64,000 nucleotides of DNA from Dryomyza anilis (GCA_951804985.1 OX638136.1:3227852-3291851), one strand, 5' to 3'. Shown: positions 1 through 12,798, counted from the stretch's first letter. Notes: a model not told the origin generated them from the sequence alone. Numbers and translations: made by a program.

Positions 1-190
1 AGGCATCGGACCGCTGTACGGTGGGTGATATAAATCCTTCGAGGAGACGGAATCCTTTCAGGAGAATCATCGGCAGCAACGGCCGAAAGTTCGAATCATC
101 AATCATGCTCACAGACGACAACTAGCCAAGGATTTATTTAAATTGTTTTTGCTGGGCATTGAAATGCATGTGGAGTTGGCAGAATCAGCG
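1..190 (+). pseudogene. Exon A, U1 copy (unrecognised protein, in-frame TGA)
   Basis: The 5' end lies outside the window. In the other copies the reading frame starts after an upstream TAA without an ATG, so it looks like an internal exon. It reads through a peptide ending GIGPLYGG, meets TGA at 26-28, then stays open in the same frame through KSFEETESFQENH, HAHRRQLAKDLFKLFLLGI and ELAESA to a consensus donor GTGAGT at 191. I do not recognise the protein. The order suggests it may belong to the same gene as the nrf-6-like exons downstream, but nothing in its sequence proves that. It has one codon less (VRIINHA) than most copies, a feature shared with U7. Confidence 0.55.
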
Positions 191-1386
191 GTGAGTTTTT
201 TTTTAAACCTATTATTACTGAAAAATTTGCTATTCATTTTTAAAATATATACAAAAAAAATTAAAATGTTTCATTAAAACAAATTACAGCATTTATGAAT
301 TTATTAAATATTTAATTTATTTATTCATAAAATATGAAACAACGATTTAAAGCTTTTATAAAGTTATGTAATTTTATTCATAATATATAGAAAATACACA
401 AAAAGTTTGGTATTCTGAATTTTGGTAAGCGGCAGCAGTGAAATAACACGTATGGAACATTATTCATTTTTTATATTGAAGGCAATTTTTTAACTTAAAA
501 CGACTATTTTCAATAAAATTATTATTACTCAAAGTCTAAAAAGTTACCACTAGATTTCCTTTTTTTATTAAACTAACACACGTACAATGTAGATTTTTTT
601 TAATATAAGTAATTCTAACTGTCGAAATTTTCTAATATTATTTTAATGAGTTTGTAATAACATTTTTATATTATTGCACTTACAATTATCTTTAAAATCG
701 TATTATTAGTACATATTAAAATTCTGTACTCCTAGTCTAAAACACGTTCAATCCAAAAGTTGATGCACATCCCAATTTATTCAAGAAAATGTTTCGGATA
801 TCCCTTCCGAGTATTTTAAGATAAAAATAAATAAAAAGTCGTTGGTAGATTTTATAAAATATCCTGGTTTAATAATTTGTTTGATTTATTTTTAATTATA
901 AATTGAATGTATTTTTTTTTTTTGCTTAAACTATTAAGTTTTTCTATCATTATTGGTTCATAACAAAAGCGTTTAAATTGTTTTTTCAAAAATAGTCTTT
1001 AATTATTTAATTATCTTTAAAATGATATATCAGACTTATCTTTTCGGATATTTCGGAAAATTGCGATTTATATTTTCATCTTCTTAACAAAAAAATTTAA
1101 AGATTGTCATAACTCAAAAAAGCGATTTTGAAGAAAACGCCTTTAAAATTTTCAATTGACTCTCATCTTACATATGAAATGTATGGGACCTTTGAAATGA
1201 AGAAAATGATATAACTGACAATTCTGCATTATGCATCATTAACTCAAAAATAACATTTTTGAGTTATGACACTCTTGTAGTAAATGAGCGATATATATAC
1301 ATATATATGACAATTATTAAATCCGGAACATGGCCCAGGAACATTTTCTTTTGAATTGATTACAATGTCTACAAAGATTTCATAAA

Positions 1387-1394
1387 TGACGTCA
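1387..1394. promoter_or_regulatory. CRE-like palindrome TGACGTCA
   Basis: A perfect 8-bp TGACGTCA palindrome (CREB/ATF consensus) lies in the A-B intron about 130 bases before exon B. It is kept in all units that retain this region. Conservation between young repeats says little about function, so this is only a motif match. Confidence 0.25.
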
Positions 1395-1526
1395 TACAGA
1401 GTTTTTCGTTCGCTAAAAATGTATGAACAGATCGTATCTAATAATATGTTGCCTGCAATATACATTTGTTCCCTGTACGCATCAATACTTTTATAGCATT
1501 AAAAATTTGTATTTTTTTCAGTTCAG

Positions 1527-2574
1527 TGGCTTTCTGCAGACCTATAACTTCCTGCGCAATACAGAGAAATTGGCTGCAATACAATGAAATTCATTTGTAC
1601 AAAATTCTCGGGAATTCTTCAACATGTAATATTCATATATCATCGTTGTAGAAGTAAAACTAACCAAATACATTTTTCCTAGTTTATGAATTTAGTTATG
1701 CCTTTTGGAATATTAACATGCTTACCATCTATCACATGTTTTTTCTTCATCGAACAGAAATTGTCAGATATATTACACGGATATGGTTAAAAAATTATTT
1801 AAAATTATTATCTTGAAACCTTTACTTATATATTGGCACATTGATCTTTTCTTTTTTTTTAGACTTCCGCAACTTATTAAGCGAATTGTTGTCATCATAT
1901 TTGTCTGCAACATAGTTTGGTCACTTCACAATGGCAGCAGATACAACTTTCAGTTCCAATTCGAAGTATTTTACCAAACTGTGGATTATGTCTACATGAA
2001 TCCAATAGTACGCTGTATGCCTTATATTTTGGGTAGCCTGACCCCTGAATTATTGTCTATGGGTTCGATGAAGTCAAATGTCCTGTGGTATGAGGCACTT
2101 ATTTGCATTAACGCTAGTGGTTATACGATGTATTGGCATGAATTGGACCCTATAAAGTCCATATGCCTGAATATATTCGGACGACTCTTCCTGTCACTTG
2201 CCATTTGTTGGATGATTGTGGCCAGTTCGATGGGGCACAGCTGTTGTTGGTCACGTTTATTGAAGGCAAATCCTTTTCGACATATCAACCGCTCGACGTA
2301 CGCCATATATCTGCTGAATCCATTAATTATAACAATATTTGTCGGTCTCATGGAATCAAGTCAGCAAGTTAATGGATTTTCGCTGTTGCGTTTATTGTAA
2401 ACATTTCAATATCAATCTTTTTAAACAAATATTCTTCTTTTACAGGTACTGTACTTCTGTGGCTTTGAAATTATAACTTATCTGTTGGCAATATTTATGT
2501 CAATGATCTTTGAATTTCCTTTCTGCAATTTGTCAAATTTTATAAGTAATTATGGTAAAAATAAAATGGTTTAA
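1527..2574 (+). pseudogene. nrf-6-like acyltransferase 3 pseudogene, U1
   Basis: Exons as I read them: B 1527-1625, C 1758-1785, D 1863-2396 (frame stops at 2400), E 2446-2574. Exon B gives GFLQTYNFLRN, typical of the first membrane part of nrf-6-like proteins, then an in-frame TGA at 1585-1587. Exon D (~180 codons, open) has hydrophobic segments, MNPIVRCMPYILGSL and NPFRHINRSTYAIYLLNPLI, which match the last membrane helices of acyltransferase-3 proteins. Exon E ends FEFPFCNLSNF plus a short tail. Family members are multipass membrane proteins of several hundred residues, so the N-terminal region and the middle are missing here. Phases between C, D and E do not join cleanly. The exon B donor is AT|GT here, against AG|GT elsewhere. 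Confidence 0.75.
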
Positions 2575-2606
2575 ATGTAATGTGGGAATTGGAATGATGT
2601 TGTTTT

Positions 2607-2612
2607 AATAAA
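2607..2612 (+). terminator. Poly(A) signal AATAAA after exon E
   Basis: AATAAA lies 33 bases after the exon E stop in U1. The same motif is kept at the same place in the other units (for example 10736-10741 in U2). It supports exon E being the true 3' end of the ancestral gene. Confidence 0.6.
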
Positions 2613-2940
2613 AGAAATGAAAAAATTACAGTACTAAATACGATTTTCCTCTTTCGAACTTATGTAAATGTATACATGAATACGAATTCTGCATATTTGG
2701 CATATAAATTATATAACTTCAAAACTGATCTGTAGATTTCGTTATTTTTATAACTAAATAAAAAAAATATCAAGATATAGTTATGCATTATAAAGTGTGT
2801 TCTATTGATTCACAAAACATTTGTAGAAATATTTAAACTTCGAGAATTTTTGGAATCGGGAACCAATATAGTTATGATTTTTTATTATTTTTGACCCCAT
2901 TAATAGTGATCTAGTGATCTGAATTAAGTTAGTGTAATTG

Positions 2941-3197
2941 AAGGATATCGTTTGCAGTTATTGACATAATTTAACAAAAAAAAGGCACAAAGGTATAAAA
3001 TTATATAAAAATGGTAATTTTTGGCATGTAATTTCACCTAATCCTGGAACGATATATTGTACCATATTGAATATGATTAGAAAAAAGGTACGAACTAAGG
3101 ATATCGCTTGCATTATTTGGAATAAATTTACAAACAAATTAGAATAAAACTGGTAATTTTGCCATGTAAATTGTTCTAATCCGGTAACGATATCGGG
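2941..3197. repeat. Degenerate internal dimer of the spacer
   Basis: Two diverged copies with ~156-bp spacing each start AAGGATATCG(T/C)TTGCA, contain GGTAATTTTTGGCATGTAA-like sequence and end near ACGATAT. Other copies lie near 11062-11316, 22372-22625, 35387-35640, 47735-47990, 55269-55520 and 61355-61610, with a partial one at 13880-14096. It is missing from U5. Confidence 0.7.
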
Positions 3198-4678
3198 ATC
3201 ATATATTTTTAACACATTGATATACATTAAACTTTGGATTTTTAGTCATATAAGTATAAAATATGTGAAAATTGTTTCATTCTTTAACGGATACACCAAC
3301 TATTCATCAATTTCACAATTTGAGGTATTTTTCGGCGATTATAAGATTTTTTTGAAAAAAAAAAATGTAAATTGACAAGATATATTAAATATGATCCGAA
3401 AAAAAGACAAAAATAATATTTTTTTAATTATCTTTATTGGTTCCAATGTTATTAAAAGTTTATTTCCGAAAATATATAAAATTATGATCGATGTGCACGC
3501 CATCTCCCATATTAGCCGAAAATTTAAACGATAATGATTACTTGGTCATTTAAAGAAATCAATATTTGGATGTTTTATTACATTATATATTAATATTAAA
3601 AAATAAGTGAAATTGAACAAAAGGCACGTCCACCTTTCATGTTTACATTTAGCATTACTTAGGCATTTGATAAGAATAACAATTAAAATAAATATATGAT
3701 TTTAATATAAATATTAATAAATAAGAAAAATGTAAGATATTGAACAATAGATACGCCCACCACATGTTTGTTCATTTTTGTAATATTTTATATTAAACTC
3801 ATTAATTCAATGAACATTGACTTCTTGAACGAATGTAGTAAATTTGAATAAGTATTTTACGCATTACAGTATTTGAACATTTACTAAGTAAGTATTACAA
3901 AATAAATTTGAATATTTAAATTAATTTTACAAACAAAATTTTAAAAATGATTTGTTGTTTCTTTTCCAGTTCCTTGCAGAGTTCGTAGAATATTTGAAAT
4001 ACATTCATTCTTGAATTTTTAAAATTGTTTATAATTATTTGAATTTAATTCTCGCGAATTTATAAAATGATAAATTCATGTATATAAATGTTCTTGATTA
4101 CACAGAAATAAAAAACTGTGTACATATAACAAAAATGTTAATCAATCCAATTAATTTTTAATTGAAACTCAGCCGATATAACTTTTAATTGTATTTTGTA
4201 TTGAATTCAATATTCGTAATAATGAGACATTGTTAATTTAAGAAAATTTTTCAACTTTTATTGTTATAATGAAATTAAAGTTGTTATATATATTAAATGT
4301 TTTATTGAGAATTAATTTATCATTAATTAATAAATTAATTACAAACAACAACTAGAAATTTATTTCGATCCAATTATTTAAATCCAATTAAAAATTTTGT
4401 ACATAAAAATCATTTTTAATTGAATTAAATATATTAAAGCCTAAATCTCCTTCGTCGATATCGGTTCACGAATTTGCAATTATAAATCGTTTTACATTTA
4501 ATTCATTATTAATTGTATTAAATATATTCAGACTATTTTTATTTTCATACTTTTTTATATTCATGCCATCGAATTTACAGAATCCGATAATGGTTAGATC
4601 GCTTTCAATATTCTGTGTATTACTACTAAATACCAATGGAACCTTTCTTTATTAACTATAGACATCTGAAATATAAAA

Positions 4679-5444
4679 CGAGTTGGGAAAGTTAGGTCAC
4701 ATGGGTAAGTTCGGTCACATGGGGCGGATTTTTATAGTCGGTCGGGCCCGACTATGGAATACCCTACACCTTTGGTGGGGATATTAACCCTCAGAATATT
4801 ATTCATATATCAGAAATTTACGTCTTATATCCCCATAAATTAAAAAAATTATATAAAGTATAAAAAACTAAAAAAAAAAAATTAAAAATGTAATTGGGCG
4901 GACCACGCCTATATTTAAAATTTTGAAAGGCTAATATTTCATAGATTTGATTTTAATAATTTACGAATCAAATTTCCACTATGAAAACCCGGGAAATAAT
5001 GAAAAAAAAAGTGGGCGGATCATGCCCATTTTTGGACCACATATTTTTAGGTAAATTCTAACAATACATTTTCAATTTTATAACTATATCTTGAATACTT
5101 TTCGAGTTAATAGTTCCGAAAGAGTTATATAAAAGTGACTTGTATGGGAGGTGGGCGTGTCCGTTGACCGATTTGGCTCATTTTCAAACCTCTTTCCTAC
5201 TTTTGGCTAAAATATATTGAGACGAAATTTCATCGCATTCTGATCAGTATTTCTCAAGTTATTCTGTATTCGGACAGCAAGACAGCAAGACGGACAGACA
5301 GACAGACGGACATGGCTAAACGGACTCGGGTAGTAATGCTGATCAAGAATATATATACTTTTCCATACCGGACACGCCTCCTAAGGGGCGTTACAATATA
5401 TGCACAAAGTTAATATACCCTGTACCTCATAGGTGTAGGGTATA
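4679..5444 (+). mobile_element. mini-me/DINE-1-like element, subfamily A (U1)
   Basis: Runs from CGAGTTGGGAAAGTTAGGTC to GTGTAGGGTATA. It has a hairpin near 4733-4755 (ATAGTCGG ... CGACTAT), a short GACA/GACG microsatellite near 5280-5310, and the core TATATACTTTTCCATACCGG. GTCY microsatellite plus TA tract plus stem-loop is the described pattern of dipteran mini-me/DINE-1 (INE-1) elements. No coding capacity. Confidence 0.7.
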
Positions 5445-6563
5445 AAAATCAAACCATTTTTATTACAGAATAAATAAAAATTAAAACTTATATTTAATTT
5501 GTATTAAAAAAAATACATCGAAAATACATCATATATGCTTTATTATATTTATATATATAAGATATTTCTTTTTTCTTTAGAAGATAATTTGGTGGCAATT
5601 GTAAAGAGGTCAGTTTGGTATATAATAGCGAATTACACTTTAAAACTGTATTTCTTTAAAATCTAAGTTTTGAGATTTTACAGAATAGTTTATCATTTGT
5701 AACAGTTTTATTTATCATTTGTAACAGTTTTAGTTTGACGATTTGATAATTCATACTTAGTACTAATTCCCTTAAATTGAAAACTTGACTGTTTTCTCGT
5801 TTGGACTTGGTCTTTCATTCCTTCCTTCGACGTTTTACGATATTTTTTTTACAAAATTATCGTAGAATATTTTTTTCTATTCGGGTTTAGACTCCAAAAA
5901 TGTGAATGTATATTGATATATGATATATTATTGATACATGAGTAGAAGCAAGACTTAGCCTAAGCCGTTTCGTGGTAACGGTTTTACGCCGTTTCACTGC
6001 ATGCTTTTATTGTTTTAAATATATTTGTTTAATTTAAAGAAGTGCCTGCTATAATTTGGAGGCAAGTTGTGGTCTTCTGTGGTGATTAACTCGAAAAACA
6101 TGCGGTTTCAGGTTTTCATAAAATACATTTAGTGCGGATTTTTCATTTCGATTTCTAAATAATTTTGTGATCAAAAATCATCACCAAGAATTTTATCACA
6201 CATTATTAAAAAATAAAACAACTAATTAAACTAATCTCAGGTCATCCGGTATAGACGGAGCCAGGGCTCGTCCTCTTTGTTCGACACCATAGCACATACG
6301 ACAAAATTATACACTGAATTAGTAAAATATTGTAGCTCTGCATGTAAAATATGCAAAAAAAGTGATACCAGCAATCGTAATTATTCATATTCACATACGA
6401 CAATCTTTTAATCAAGGCGACGATATGACATTCAGAAAATTGTCCAGAATATTTTCTGCAAATATACAGATAAATGAAAGTGTGTTCAAAGGAGTAAGGA
6501 TTGTAAGGAATGTTCTAAATTTTATAAAACTTTAATGGCAGATTTACTGCATAGGCACATTTT

Positions 6564-7241
6564 TATACCCTACACTAAGAGTGAAAGAGTATATTCAGTT
6601 TGGTACGCCGTTTGTAACACCCAGAAGGAAGCATCTCCGGTATGGAAAAGTATATATATTCTTGATCAGCATGACCTCCTGAGTCGATTTAGCGATGTCC
6701 GTCTGTCTGTCTGTTGAAATCCCTACTACTTTTAAAATTAAAGAGCTAGATAAATGAAACTTATAACTTAGATTACTAATATATCTACGCAGTATGTGCG
6801 AAAAAATTGGCGAGATCGGTCCATTGTGACCTATGATCCGACCACTTATGTTCAAATACCTCATATAAAGATCAATTTTCATGTATACGTGCTTAGGTAA
6901 ACTTTTTTGGTCAAATATATATTGATATCATGCTCAAATATATGATAATAATGTTTTCCGGCGAAAAGACTTGTGGTTCACAAAAAAAAATCGAAATTCG
7001 GTACACCTACCCATTTGTAAATATGGGTATCAAATGAATGGAAATTCTTCAGCGATTGAATGTTTGTAGTTATTTTCAGGATTCGTATACCCTGGTGACC
7101 TATATATCACTTTGAATGGTAACCACACATATGTGTAGGGTATTTATAGTCGGCTTAGACCGACTATAATTTTGATAATCCTAACTATCATAATTACACC
7201 TACTTTAAAATTTTCCATGTGATCTAACCTTCCCAACTGGT
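6564..7241 (-). mobile_element. mini-me/DINE-1-like element, subfamily B (U1)
   Basis: Starts TATACCCTACACTAAGAG, has the GTCTGTCTGTCTG tract near 6700, a hairpin TATAGTCGG-CTTAGA-CCGACTATA near 7147-7170, and ends CCCAACTGGT. Compared with the empty site in U2 (16801-16840), it sits between two T residues with no target duplication, as expected for Helentron/DINE-1 types. Confidence 0.75.
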
Positions 7242-7601
7242 TTAACTTACTTCGACACCCTTTGTCTGTTTGAATTATGTCGATAAAATATATAATATTC
7301 ATAATTTTACGGAATTATGCCTCAAACTTAAATCAAAACGAGTAATGTATTTTTGAATATACTCGCATAACTTTTTTAAATTTTATAATAATCATAAAAA
7401 CCTATTTATATTGTTTTTAAATTGATCCAAAGTTTTATAAATATAATATTTATATAATACGTATAAAATATTCTTATTTTATTTAAAATATTCCTGTTTT
7501 ATAATAAGTATTTAAATAAAAATAAAAACATATTTAATTATGTATGTTTAAATTGATATTTACTCTAAAAAATATTTTAAAATTGAAACAATAAACATCT
7601 T

Positions 7602-7780
7602 AGGCCCGGTTTCACAGTGCACACTTAAGTGTCGATTTTTCCTCAAACTATACTTAAGTGTGAAAATAGTAAGTGCCCGATATCCTCCACTTAAGTTTCA
7701 CTTAAGTGTGCTTTCTGTTAAGTGTATTTTCCCGGAGAATTGCATATTAACCAAAACAAAAGTGACTCCTATCATTTTTT
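7602..7780. mobile_element. MITE, left-only remnant (U1)
   Basis: Begins with the 18-bp terminal repeat AGGCCCGGTTTCACAGTG followed by CACTTAAGTG-type subterminal repeats. It breaks off after CCTATCATTTTTT, where the sequence jumps to the CAGAAGATTATTTC block. The right end is missing. Confidence 0.75.
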
Positions 7781-8066
7781 CAGAAGATTATTTCTCGCGG
7801 TTTGCAGACAAATTTATTATATATTTAAAATATTTATATATTTTTTGTACATTTTTTTGTTAGTTATAATTTACTAATTCATTTTTTAAAAATATTACAG
7901 AACATGCGCTCGAATTTCGAAGGCATCTGCAGGTGTCATGTGCTGATTCGAAATTAATTTAATGAAATTCCATTTACGCTTCACGTAATTATTAACATCT
8001 TTTACATTCAAAAATTAATTAAATCCATAAAATTTTAACCATTTCAAATATAGTTTTAAACCTTTG

Positions 8067-8324
8067 AAAGATCTACGCAAAGAATTCTCCAAATTTCTGC
8101 TCTACGAATATGAGGATCCACGATTTAAGATAGGCATCGGACCGCTGTACGGTGGGTGATATAAATCCTTCGAGGAGACGGAATCCTTTCAGGAGAATCA
8201 TCGGCAGCAACTGCCGAAAGTTCGAACAATCGTCAATCATGCTCACAGACGACAAATAGCCAAGGATTTATTTAAATTGTTTTTGCTGGGCATTGGAATG
8301 CATGTGGAGTTGGCAGAATCAGCG
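8067..8324 (+). pseudogene. Exon A, U2 copy
   Basis: This is the first complete copy. The frame runs LRKEFSKFLL, then YEYEDPRFKIGIGPLYGG, TGA at 8157-8159, and a further ~54 codons in the same frame to the donor GTGAGT at 8325. The frame is kept on both sides of the TGA, which is what a single nonsense mutation, or recoding, would leave. The apparent acceptor side (AAATATAG before TTTTAAACC) is weak in pyrimidines. A 60-residue open frame on the opposite strand over this block is a shadow. Confidence 0.55.
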
Positions 8325-9669
8325 GTGAGTTTTTTTTTTAAACCTATTATTACTGAAAAATATGCTATTAATTTTTTAAAAATATATACAAAAAAAATTA
8401 AAATGATTCATTAAAACACTACAGCATTTATGAATTTATTAAATATTTAATTTATTTATTCATAAAATATGAAACAACGATTTAAAGCTTTTATAAAGTT
8501 ATGTAATTGTATTCATAATATATAGAAAATACACAAAAAGTTTGGTATTCTGAATTTTGGTAAACGGCAGCAGTGAAATAACACGTATGGAACATTATTC
8601 ATTTTTTATATTGAAGGCAATTTTTTAACTTAAATCGACTATTTTCAATAAAATTATTATTACTCAAAGTCTAAAAAGTTACCACTAGATTTCCTTTTTT
8701 TTTATTAAACTAAAACACGTAAAATGTAGATTTTTTTAATATAAGTAATTCTAACTGTCGAAATTTTCTAATATTATTTTAATGAGTTTGTAATAACATT
8801 TTTGTATTATTGCACATACAATTATCTTTAAAATCGTATTATTAGTACATATTAAAATTCTGTACTCCTAGTCTAAAACACGTTCAATCCAAAAGTTGAT
8901 GCACATCCCAATTTATTCAAGAAAATGTTTCGGATATCCCTTCCGAGTATTTTAAGATAAAAATAAATAAAAAGTCGTTGGTAGATTTTATAAAATATCC
9001 TGGTTTAATAATTTGTTTGATTTTTTGATTTATTTTTAATTATAAATTGAATGTATTTTTTTTTTTTTGCTTAAACAATTAAGTTTTTCCATCATTATTG
9101 GTTCATAACAAAAGCGTTTAAATTGTTTTTTCAAAAATAGTCTTTAATTATTTAATTATCTTTAAAATGATATATCAGACTTATCTTTTCGGATATTTCG
9201 GAAAATTGCGATTTATATTTTCATCTTCTTAACAAAAAAATTTATAGATTGTCATAACTCAAAAAAGCGATTTTGAAGAAAACGCGTTTAAAATTTTCAA
9301 TTGACTCTCATCTTGAATATAAAATGTATGGGACCTTTGAAATGAAGAAAATGATATAATTGACAATTCTGCATTATGCATCATTAACTCAAAAAAAACA
9401 TTTTTGAGTTATGACACTCTTGTAGTAAATGAGCGATATATATACATATATATGACAATTATTAAATCCGGAACATGGCCCAGGAACATTTTCTTTTGAA
9501 TTGATTACAATGTCTACAAAGATTTCATAAATGACGTCATACAGAGTTTTTCGTGCGCTAAAAATGTATGAACAGATCGTATCTTAATATGTTGCCTGCA
9601 ATATACATTTGTTCCCTGTACGCACCAATACTTTTATAGCATTAAAAATTTGTATTTTTTTCATTTCAG

Positions 9670-10703
9670 TGGCTTTCTGCAGACCTATAACTTCCTGCGC
9701 AATACAAAGAAATTGGCTGCAATACAATGAAATTCATTTGAACAAAATTCTCGGGAATTCTTCAACAGGTAATATTCATATATCATCGTTGTAGAAGTAA
9801 AACTAACCAAATACATTTTTCCTAGTTTATGAATTTAGTTATGCCTTTTGAAATATTAACATGCTTACCATCTATCACATGTTTTTTCTTCATCGTACAG
9901 AAATTGTCAGATATATTACACGGATATGGTTAAAAAATTATTATCTATGAATTAAAATGAATTGAAACCTTTACTTATATATTAGCACATTGATCTTTTT
10001 TTTTTTTTAGACTTCCGCAACTTATTAAGCGAATTGTTGTCATCATATTTGTCTTCACAATGGCAGCAGATACAACTTTCAGTTCCAATTCGAAGTATTT
10101 TACCAAACTGTGGATTATGTCTACATGAATCCAATAGTACGCTGTATGCCTTATATTTTGGGTAGCCTGACCCCTGAATTATTGTCTATGGGTTCGATGA
10201 AGTCAAATGTCCTGTGGTATGAGGCACTTATTTGCATTAACGCTAGTGGTTATACGATGTATTGGCATGAATTGGACCCTATAAAGTCCATATGCCTGAA
10301 TATATTCGGACGACTCTTCCTGTCACTTGCCATTTGTTGGATGATTGTGGCCAGTTCGATGGGTCACAGCTGTTGTTGGTCACGTTTATTGAAGGCAAAT
10401 CCTTTTCGACATATCAACCGCTCGACGTACGCCATATATCTGCTGAATCCATTAATTATAACAATATTTGTCGGTCTCATGGAATCAAGTCAGCAAGTGA
10501 ATGGATTTTCGCTGTTGCGTTTATTGTAAACATTTCAATATCAATCTTTTTAAACAAATATTCTTCTTTTACAGGTACTGTACTTCTGTGGCTTTGAAAT
10601 TATAACTTATCTGTTGGCAATATTTATGTCAATGATCTTTGAATTTCCTTTCTGCAATTTGTCAAATTTTATAAGTAATTATGGTAAAAATAAAATGGTT
10701 TAA
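9670..10703 (+). pseudogene. nrf-6-like acyltransferase 3 pseudogene, U2
   Basis: Exons B 9670-9768 (TGA at 9728-9730), C 9901-9928, D 10011-10525 (frame stop 10529), E 10575-10703. A 19-nt deletion near 10054, compared with U1, shifts the frame in the first quarter of exon D. The rest, from the VDYVYMNPIVR region onward, stays open. The intron between C and D has a stop-containing variant shared with U3, U4 and U7, which supports reading 1786-1862 of U1 as an intron rather than coding sequence. Confidence 0.75.
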
Positions 10704-12798
10704 ATGTAATGTGGGAATTGGAATGATGTTGTTTTAATAAAAGAAATGAAAAAATTACAGTACTAAATACGATTTTCCTCTTTCGAACTTATGTAAATAT
10801 ATACTTTAATTCGAATTCTGCATATTTGGCATATAAATTATATAACTTCAAAACTCATCTGTAGATTTCGTTATTTTTATTACTAAATAAAAAAAAATAT
10901 CAAGTTATAGTTATGCATTATAAAATGTGTTCTATTGATTCACAAAACATTTGTAGAAATATTTAAACTTCGACAATTTTTGGAATCGGGAACCGATATA
11001 GTTATGATTTTTTATTATTTTTGACCACATTAATAGTGATCTGAATTAAGTTAGTGTAATTGAAGGATATCGTTTGCAGTTATTGACATAATTTAACAAA
11101 AAAAAGGCACAAAAGTATAAAATTATAAAAAAATGGTAATTTTTGGCATGTAATTTCACCTAATCCTGGAACGATATATTGTACCATATTGAATATGATT
11201 AGAAAAAAGGTACGAACTAAGGATATCGCTTGCATTATTTGGAATAAATTTACAAACAAATTAGAATAAAACTGGTAATTTTTGCCATGTAAATTCTTCT
11301 AATCCGGGAACGATATCGGGATCATATATTTTTAACACATTGATATAGATTAAACTTTGGATTTTTAGTCATATAAGTATAAAATATGTGAAAAAGGTTT
11401 CATTCTTTAACGGATACACCAACTATTCATCAATTTCACAATTTTAGGTATTTTTCGGCGATTATAAGATTTTTTTGAAAAAAAAAAATGTAAATTGACA
11501 AGATATATAAATATGATCCGAAAAAAAGACAAAAATAATATTTTTTTAATTATCTTTATTGGTTCCAATGTTATTAAATGTTTATTTCCGAAAATATATA
11601 AAATTATGATCGATGTGCACCCATCTCCCATATTAGCCGAAAATTTACACGATAATGGTCATTTAAAGAAATCAATGTTTGGATGTTTTATTACATTATA
11701 CATTAATATTAAAAAATAAGTGAAATTGGACAAAAGGCACGTCCACCTTCCATGTTTACATTTAGCATTACTTAGGCATTTGATAAGAATAACAATTAAA
11801 ATAAATATATTAATATTGATTTTAATATAAATATTAATAAATATAGAAAAATGTAAGATATTAAACAATAGATACGCCCACCACATGTTTATTCATTTTT
11901 GTAATATTTTATATTAAACTCGTTAATTCAATGAACATTGACTTCTTGAACGAATGTAGTAAATTTGAAGAAGTCTTTTACGCATTACAGTATTTGAACA
12001 TTTACTAAGTAAGTATTACAAAATAAATTTGAATATTTAAATTAATTTTACAAACAAAATTTTAAAAATGATTTCTTGTTTCTTTTCCAGTTTCTTGCAG
12101 AGTTCGTAGAATATTTGAAATACATTCATTCTTGAATTTTTAAAATTGTTTTTAATTATCTGAATTTAATTCTCGCGAATTTATGAAATGAAATAAATGT
12201 TCTTGATTACACAGAAATAAAAAACTGTGTACATATAACAAAAATGCTAATCAATTCAATTAATTTTTAATTGAAACTCAGCCGATATAACTTTTAATTG
12301 TATTTTGTATTGAATTCAATATTCGTAATAATGAGACATTGTTAATTTAAGAAAATTTTTCAACTTTTATTGTTATAATGCAATTAAAGTTGTTATATAT
12401 ATGAAATGTTTTACTGAGAATTAATTTATCATTAATTAATAAATTAATTACAAACAACAACTAAAAATTTATTTCGATCGACACGAATAGAAATTTAGTA
12501 AATCCAATTAAAAATTTTTTTACATCAAAATCATTTTTAATTGAATTAAATATATTAAAGCCTAAATCTCCTTCGTCGATATCGGTTCACGAATCTGTAA
12601 TTATAAATCGTTTTACATTTAATTCATTATTAATTGTATTAAATATATTCAGACCATTTTTATTTTCATACTTTTTTATATTCATGCCAACGAATTTGCA
12701 GAATCCGATAATGGTCAGATCACTTTCAATATTCTGTGTATTACTACTAAATACCAATGGAACCTTTCTTTATTAACTATAGACATCTGAAATATAAA

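Larger units (their letters stand above)
1..8066 (+). repeat. Array unit U1 (5' truncated)
   Basis: Exon A remnant 1-190; intron-like AT-rich DNA 191-1526 with no gene; nrf-6-like exons 1527-2574; spacer 2575-8066. The spacer holds a degenerate dimer (2941-3197), AT-rich DNA with no gene (3200-4678), a mini-me A element (4679-5444), AT-rich DNA (5445-6563), a mini-me B element (6564-7241) and a left-only MITE remnant (7602-7780). Two exon-like bits with splice-like borders precede the next exon A: one after an AG at about 7783, and 7901-7932, flanked by TTACAG and GTGTCA. I could not assign either to a protein. Confidence 0.9.

Noticed and set aside
1783..2400. One long frame running from exon C through the C-D gap into exon D in U1
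   Set aside because: The gap 1786-1862 has a donor-like GTTAAA and a strong T-rich AG acceptor. The same gap contains stops in U2, U3, U4 and U7, so it is better read as an intron.
8157..8159. TGA in exon A as a selenocysteine codon
   Set aside because: No SECIS-like element or selenoprotein context could be recognised, and the second TGA in exon B argues for general decay.
8073..8255. 60-codon minus-strand frame recurring in U2-U6 and U8
   Set aside because: It lies exactly opposite exon A, which has the coding-like frame and the splice donor, so it is a shadow.
10292..10597. Second + strand frame over exons D and E (MPEYIRTTLPV)
   Set aside because: It overlaps the exon D frame, which carries the acyltransferase-3 pattern, and runs through the D-E intron.
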